From the NCBI GenBank assembly GCA_004802705.1, contig SGPL01000792.1, positions 1-11,812 on the forward strand: a DNA stretch of 11,812 nt, written 5' to 3'. Positions 7,637 through 11,812 of this stretch are shown piece by piece; position 1 is the stretch's first letter, and every line of letters begins with the position of its first letter. Origin of the DNA: Bondarzewia mesenterica (taxonomy: Eukaryota > Basidiomycota > Agaricomycetes > Russulales > Bondarzewiaceae). The notes under the pieces are model-generated. The model made no database searches. It was not told the origin of the DNA and worked only from the letters and a program-made list of their open reading frames with translations. A program made the translations under genes and the position numbers.

Positions 7637-9447
7637 ATGCTGTCTCCCCACCTCAGTGTGTTACAGATAACTCCATGGACCGTCACTTGCATTCTCGTAA
7701 CCTGTTCTGGCTACCTCTTGCTAGTCCGAACTTTGAGATACCGCCGTTTGCGCAACCTCCAGATCCGAGTAGCGCGTTTGAAGCAAACGGCATCTTCGAT
7801 AACTCCTGCTGAAGCGCAAGAAATAGCTCATCAAGCGTTGTTCTATGATATGCCCTTCATCTGCCGCATGGCGGCTCAGGCAGCATTGTTCAAAACCTAT
7901 GGGATTGTAGGACCTTTTTTTCTTTTTTCTTTTCTTTTTTTCAAATTTTCTCAAGCACTAACTCACCTCCTCTTTCAAGCCCTCCATCGCTAGACTGCTA
8001 AGTCAAACAGGTGAATTGACGACTGCGAGAAATATGACAAAGAGAAGTACCGATGTGTGCACCGGTTGTACTGCAGGGAACCTAGTCGCGCTGAAGCTTG
8101 CCTCACCAGACCGCAATCCTCATCTCATCGTTCGTCATGTGTCCTCTTGTCGGTCCGCACTCAGGCGCAGAACACGACGATGACGCTGACCCAAGAGGGT
8201 CTCTTTCAATTGCTCGGATGAACTGGTTGCATGGGCGCTATCGCATCGTACGTTGCGCCAAGTACTGTGTTTTGACAATCGGCAACCAATTAATTTCGAT
8301 ATGTAGTCCAACAACGACATGCTATATACTTTGGCGCAGTTTATATTTGAACCTATGGTAAAACGTCTCCTGCATGATCAAGCTTGTTACGCTGACGGTC
8401 AGCAAAGCGCTTTACAGAGCTATACGACTGGCGCCCTTTCAGTGCTGAAGAAAAAGAGGTGGGTATACCTTGGCCGAGTTTTTGCTTCAAGCTGAATCTT
8501 GCGACAATAGTGTATGTTCATCTTGTGGAAAGAAATCGGGCAACGCATGGGTATTCGCGATATCCCAGACACGGGTGACGAACTCAGAATATGGAGTCAG
8601 GTCAGAAAGGAAATCAGAAATCAGAAACGACCACAGTAACAGACTTCTCCAATATTTTAGGCATATGAAGCCGAACATATGGTACCTTCGGAGAGTAGCC
8701 ACCGCCTTGCGATGCTCGCCATGAACCATATCAATCGCAGATTTCCCATTTTTCTGCGTTCGTTGATCACAAAAGTATCCATCGCCCTATTGGAGGATAA
8801 CGTCCGCGAAGCCATGATGTGAGCCAAAGTTCGATATCTGGCCGCGCCTGACAGATCCACAGGCTCCCTCCTCAATCCTCGTGGGTCGCAGGTGGTTTGC
8901 GTGTGCTTTTTAGTGCGCGATCCCGCATTATTCAACATCTCCTGCTACCACGAAGCAAGCCGCATGGATATATTGTTCTGCATAATCCACCATCAGGAGT
9001 AGGACCTGACGGGCGCATGCGCCTACACACTATTATGTGAGTCAACTGGCGTACCATATCTTTTACGCTCAGAGACGCTGAGCGACAGCTTCGTAGACGC
9101 CAATGGCACCCTTGGTACTTTCCAGTGCCGACGGGGTGGCGTTCCGCCCTTGACCGACTTCGAATCAGGCTCAAGCTTGATAGCGCAGAGCTGTATCCCG
9201 GTCCCGCATTTCAATCGCAGGGATATCGATTGGAGGAGCTGGTAGGAGACCGCAACATCATTAATCCGAATAACGATACTGATGGGTAGCTCAGGGCCCG
9301 CTCCGCTTCGCAGAAGGTCTAATCTCTTCCAACTTAGGCAAATGTCGTGATGTGCTGACACGACTACGCGCAGATGGCCATGACGAAGTCTTTGCAAACG
9401 CTGGGGCAATACATGGAAGCCCGATTGCCTCCACATGGGCGCACTAG
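7637..9447 (+). CDS. MpaB/rubber-oxygenase-like (DUF2236) ER-bound oxygenase, 11 exons
   Basis: The DUF2236 family includes the latex-clearing rubber oxygenase Lcp, a b-type heme dioxygenase, and fungal MpaB, which cleaves a farnesyl side chain in mycophenolic acid synthesis. Exons: 7637-7906, 7980-8054, 8110-8247, 8307-8357, 8408-8458, 8511-8600, 8661-8818, 8863-9036, 9097-9241, 9295-9316, 9374-9447. They total 1248 nt, giving 415 aa, normal for the fungal type. One N-terminal membrane anchor spans about residues 10-30, followed by RTLRYRRLR. Landmarks: ALFKTYGIPSIARLLSQTGE (83-102), ARMNWLHGRYRIS with Arg151 and His156 (His is the candidate heme ligand by analogy with Lcp), FIFEPM, LYDWRPFSAEEKE, WKEIGQRMGIRDIP, DNVREAMMLPPQ, WHPWYFPVPTGW, LYPGPAFQSQGYRLEELGP and C-terminal DGHDEVFANAGAIHGSPI. 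A TTG-initiated extension to 7544 was rejected in favour of ATG 7637. Intron 1 has a long T-rich tract. Acceptor 9096 was chosen over 9072 because the latter leaves a 36-nt intron. It is followed in tandem by the P450 gene 187 bp on. Confidence 0.87.
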
Positions 9448-9634
9448 GGCTTGTCACGGGGTGATTCGCTGTGATTGAAACTCTATGTGCATGACTGGAT
9501 CCGCGTGTAATTACGAGACTCGGACAATTGGATAGGACATTTATATCAAGCCTTGCTGTTCTATCCTCTCCTGTTGAGGCCTGCTTTCAGGACAGACCCA
9601 ATTCCAACGCATTCATAGACCTATCGAAAAAAAG
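9448..9634 (+). promoter_or_regulatory. Promoter and 5' UTR of the P450 gene
   Basis: The 187-bp gap between the oxygenase stop and the P450 ATG contains TTATATC at 9541-9547, then a pyrimidine-rich stretch (CTATCCTCTCCTG near 9561) of the kind often seen at fungal transcription starts, and an A-rich leader (AAAAAAAG) directly before ATG. The spacing of about 90 bp from the TATA-like word to ATG is reasonable. Confidence 0.4.
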
Positions 9635-11692
9635 ATGACTGCTGTCATCGTCATCGTCACCGTCGTTATCCTTGCTACCCTCTTCTTGGTTTTTCGTTAT
9701 CCTGACCGTTGTATTGGTGTCAAACCTCGACGCGATCTGCCTGGCCCCCGCGGACTTCCTTGCGTTGGAAATCTTTTCCAGATATGGCCCAACAGGAGGG
9801 CAATGATACCTCTTATGGAGAAGCTCGCAGCAGCACACGGCCCATTGTCCACCTTCACGTTGCCTGGCTGGGGTCGAATTGTGGTCATAAACCGTCCCGA
9901 ATGGCTTGCGCACGTTAAGAAGAGTATGCTCCCTTTTTATTCTTCATTTTCATTTTTACTAGAATATGCTAAAGATTGCTTCAGATGATATCGCCCGTTA
10001 CACACGAGGGCCCGTTGCGGTTTCGATTTTTGAACAATTTCCAGGGATGAAGACACCTGTGGCCAGTGAAGGTGCAGCATGGAGGAAGTCTCGCAAAACC
10101 ATTCAGTGAGTAGACGGTCGCTCGTTGACTTGCCAACCTGCATGGAATTCTTCCAGGCCAATCTTCGCCATCAAATCCTTTCAAAACCAAGTGATGGCAG
10201 CAATGAATGAAGTACACATTTGCTCTGAGAACAAGTGTGCAGAGACTGACGTGGTTATAAGATTGTCATCACCACAGCGAATCTCCTCCGCAATGTCGCT
10301 GACGATGGAAGGGCTATTGACTGGAACGGTGGGGGCTTGGACTTTCGCGTTTAACAATTTTTTTTCAGGATTGTCTGACGTACCTTCTTCATCCAGACCT
10401 TACTGGTCGCATCGCACTCACAATATTTTGCAAGTCCTCCTTAGACGTCGACACGCACGCGCTGCGAGATGATATTGCCTGTCTGCAAGAGCACAATGCC
10501 ATTATCACAACTGCCACGGAGCTCAGCGAGATTTCTGCCGGGTAAGGTTTTATGTCATTTGTCCGCAGTGTACTTAGTCTTCACGGGTTTGGTCTAGCCG
10601 TCTCTTCAATCCCTACTGGTTGATAACTGAAAAGGTCTGAGTTTCGAGAAGCATAGGAGCCATCGTTTCTGAATGCCGTGCATAGTTCGATGGCACTGCT
10701 CGTCGGTTCAAGAGGAGCATTAGACGGCTCTGGGAAATCACTGACCATCTGATCTCTGAGCGTACCCATTCTTTGAATCTCAAGAGCAACTTCGAAGAAA
10801 CCGATTTCTTAACTTCCTTGCTTCAAGATCCCACTGTCGACGATCCGATATTCATCAGAAATATCATGGTCACGCTCCTCTTCGCAGGCCGAGACAATAC
10901 GCAGAGCAGTCTCTCCTGGTCACTTTACGAGCTATCCAAGCACCCAGAGTGGCTCGCAAAGATGCGTCAGGAAGCCACGGAGTTGGACAGGACCGGACAA
11001 GTCCCTAGCTTCGTCACGCTTTCGGTGCGTTTACCCGTGAAGTTTTTGTGTGCATATGCAATGCATGCTGATTGACATCAGTCATATGCAGTCCACCTCG
11101 CCGTATTCTATGAAACAGTACGGCTGTGGCCTGGATTACCCAAAAACGCTAGATACGCCATTGAAGATGACGTTCTTCCCGGCATTCCAGAGAAGTCTCT
11201 TCCCGAAGTGCGAATTGACAAGCACACGTACGTGCTGTGGTCGGATCGTGTCATAATGCGGGACCCGTTGGTGAGCGTGCTATCTTTAAGTCACCATACC
11301 GCGGGCCAGACCAAGTCTGATGATATTTCTTTTCCGACTTAGGTCTGGGGTCCGGACGCAGATGTTTTCAATCCCGCACGACATCTTTCTTCAGATGGGA
11401 AATTCATCAAACCATCTTTGCCGGAGTTTGTCACTTTTGGGGCAGGCCTGCGGTACTGGTATGCAGTATTTTGACAAATTGACTCGCTGAGCGGGCTGAT
11501 TTATGGAGGCTTTGCATTCATAGCCCTGCCGCGCAGCTTGTTCCTTATCAATGGGTTTCAATATGGTCACAATTACTCCCATACTTCGACATCGAAGCGC
11601 TCGACATCGAAGCGAGGGCTGTGAGCGATAGTTTGACCAACCAGATGATGGCGCCGTTCATGGTACGCATTCGCAGACGGGACGTGACGTGA
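9635..11692 (+). CDS. Cytochrome P450 monooxygenase, 10 exons
   Basis: Microsomal heme-thiolate monooxygenase, likely ER-anchored and dependent on NADPH-P450 reductase; substrate unknown. Exons: 9635-9923, 9985-10105, 10157-10211, 10262-10328, 10397-10541, 10598-10634, 10686-11024, 11082-11270, 11343-11452, 11509-11692. They total 1536 nt, giving 511 aa, full length for the superfamily. Landmarks in order: membrane anchor (about residues 4-20), hinge LPGPRG (35-40), helix C WRKSRK (129-134), helix I LLFAGRDNTQSS with AGRDNT at 305-310, K-helix ETVR (362-365), FNPARH, and heme loop FGAGLRLCI with Cys453 (446-454). Two oddities: the Gly normally two residues after the heme Cys is His455, and the conserved Thr of AGxDTT is Asn309. 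The C-terminus contains a 15-bp in-frame repeat (DIEAL, DIEAR). It resembles basidiomycete clan-type P450s with the QIWPN N-terminus, but I cannot assign a CYP number. Its tandem position after the DUF2236 oxygenase suggests a shared pathway. Confidence 0.92.
11586..11615 (+). repeat. 15-bp in-frame tandem duplication in the P450 C-terminus
   Basis: TCGACATCGAAGCGC (11586-11600) is followed by TCGACATCGAAGCGA (11601-11615), 14 of 15 bases identical. It encodes DIEAL then DIEAR near the C-terminal beta region. Slippage origin is likely, although related P450s could also have this repeat. Confidence 0.65.
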
Positions 11693-11812
11693 CACCTTCT
11701 CCCGCGACCTGACCTGAATTATGCTGAAAGAGAGTTGTCGATCGAAATTTTTTTTTTCGCTTTTCTTGCTCGTCAGTGTAGGCGCAGTGCGCACCTATCA
11801 CTTGCTCATACT
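11693..11812. other. Right-edge 3' flank, no gene seen
   Basis: Follows the P450 stop codon and should hold its 3' UTR. A run of T (about 11748-11757) followed by pyrimidine-rich sequence is the only visible feature. Open frames here are antisense or too short to support. Confidence 0.5.

Noticed and set aside
7915..7952. T-rich tract as a terminator or retroelement tail
   Set aside because: It lies within intron 1 of the oxygenase gene, upstream of a branch-like CTAAC and an AAG acceptor, so it is a polypyrimidine tract.
9037..9072. 36-nt intron ending at 9072 in the oxygenase gene
   Set aside because: It keeps the frame but is shorter than any other intron here. Acceptor 9096 gives a 60-nt intron and also keeps the frame.
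9023..9457. Open frame of 144 codons antisense to the oxygenase gene
   Set aside because: It mirrors the coding exons of the well-supported plus-strand gene, with no domain of its own.
1..11812. Transposons, tRNA/rRNA genes, CRISPR arrays
   Set aside because: No terminal repeats with a transposase or reverse transcriptase frame, no clover-leaf or rRNA-like segment, and no regularly spaced repeats were seen.

Overview
The window reads as genomic DNA of a filamentous basidiomycete, probably an agaricomycete. Five protein genes are each interrupted by many short introns (mostly 50-70 nt, GT-AG, with CTGAC/CTAAT-like branch sites). One gene carries a DUF6533 domain, a family I know only from basidiomycetes. 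No single reading frame covers a whole gene. I rebuilt all five by splicing, and every model gives one uninterrupted frame from ATG to stop, so I see no clear pseudogene. The models rest on splice sites and remembered family patterns; no search or RNA data was available.

Layout from left to right: (1) 1-535, no gene, possibly the promoter of a minus-strand gene beyond the left edge. (2) 536-2980, minus, MFS exporter, 18 exons, 486 aa. (3) 2981-3667, divergent promoter region with a GC-rich inverted repeat. (4) 3668-4748, plus, UbiA-superfamily integral membrane prenyltransferase or terpene cyclase, 4 exons, 294 aa. (5) 4749-5250, convergent 3' region. (6) 5251-6923, minus, DUF6533 multi-pass membrane protein, 14 exons, 307 aa, apparently with two successive 2-nt exons. 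(7) 6924-7636, second divergent promoter region. (8) 7637-9447, plus, MpaB/rubber-oxygenase-like (DUF2236) oxygenase, 11 exons, 415 aa. (9) 9635-11692, plus, cytochrome P450, 10 exons, 511 aa. (10) 11693-11812, no gene seen.

Together this looks like part of a secondary-metabolite cluster. A UbiA-type enzyme could prenylate or cyclise an isoprenoid diphosphate, a DUF2236 oxygenase and a P450 could oxidise or cleave the product, and an MFS pump could export it. The DUF6533 protein has no known role. The combination recalls fungal terpenoid and meroterpenoid pathways (UbiA-type cyclase plus P450 in fumagillin, MpaB in mycophenolic acid), but the product cannot be told from the sequence. The most unusual structural feature is the extreme exon fragmentation: exons of 2, 2, 5, 12, 15 and 17 nt.
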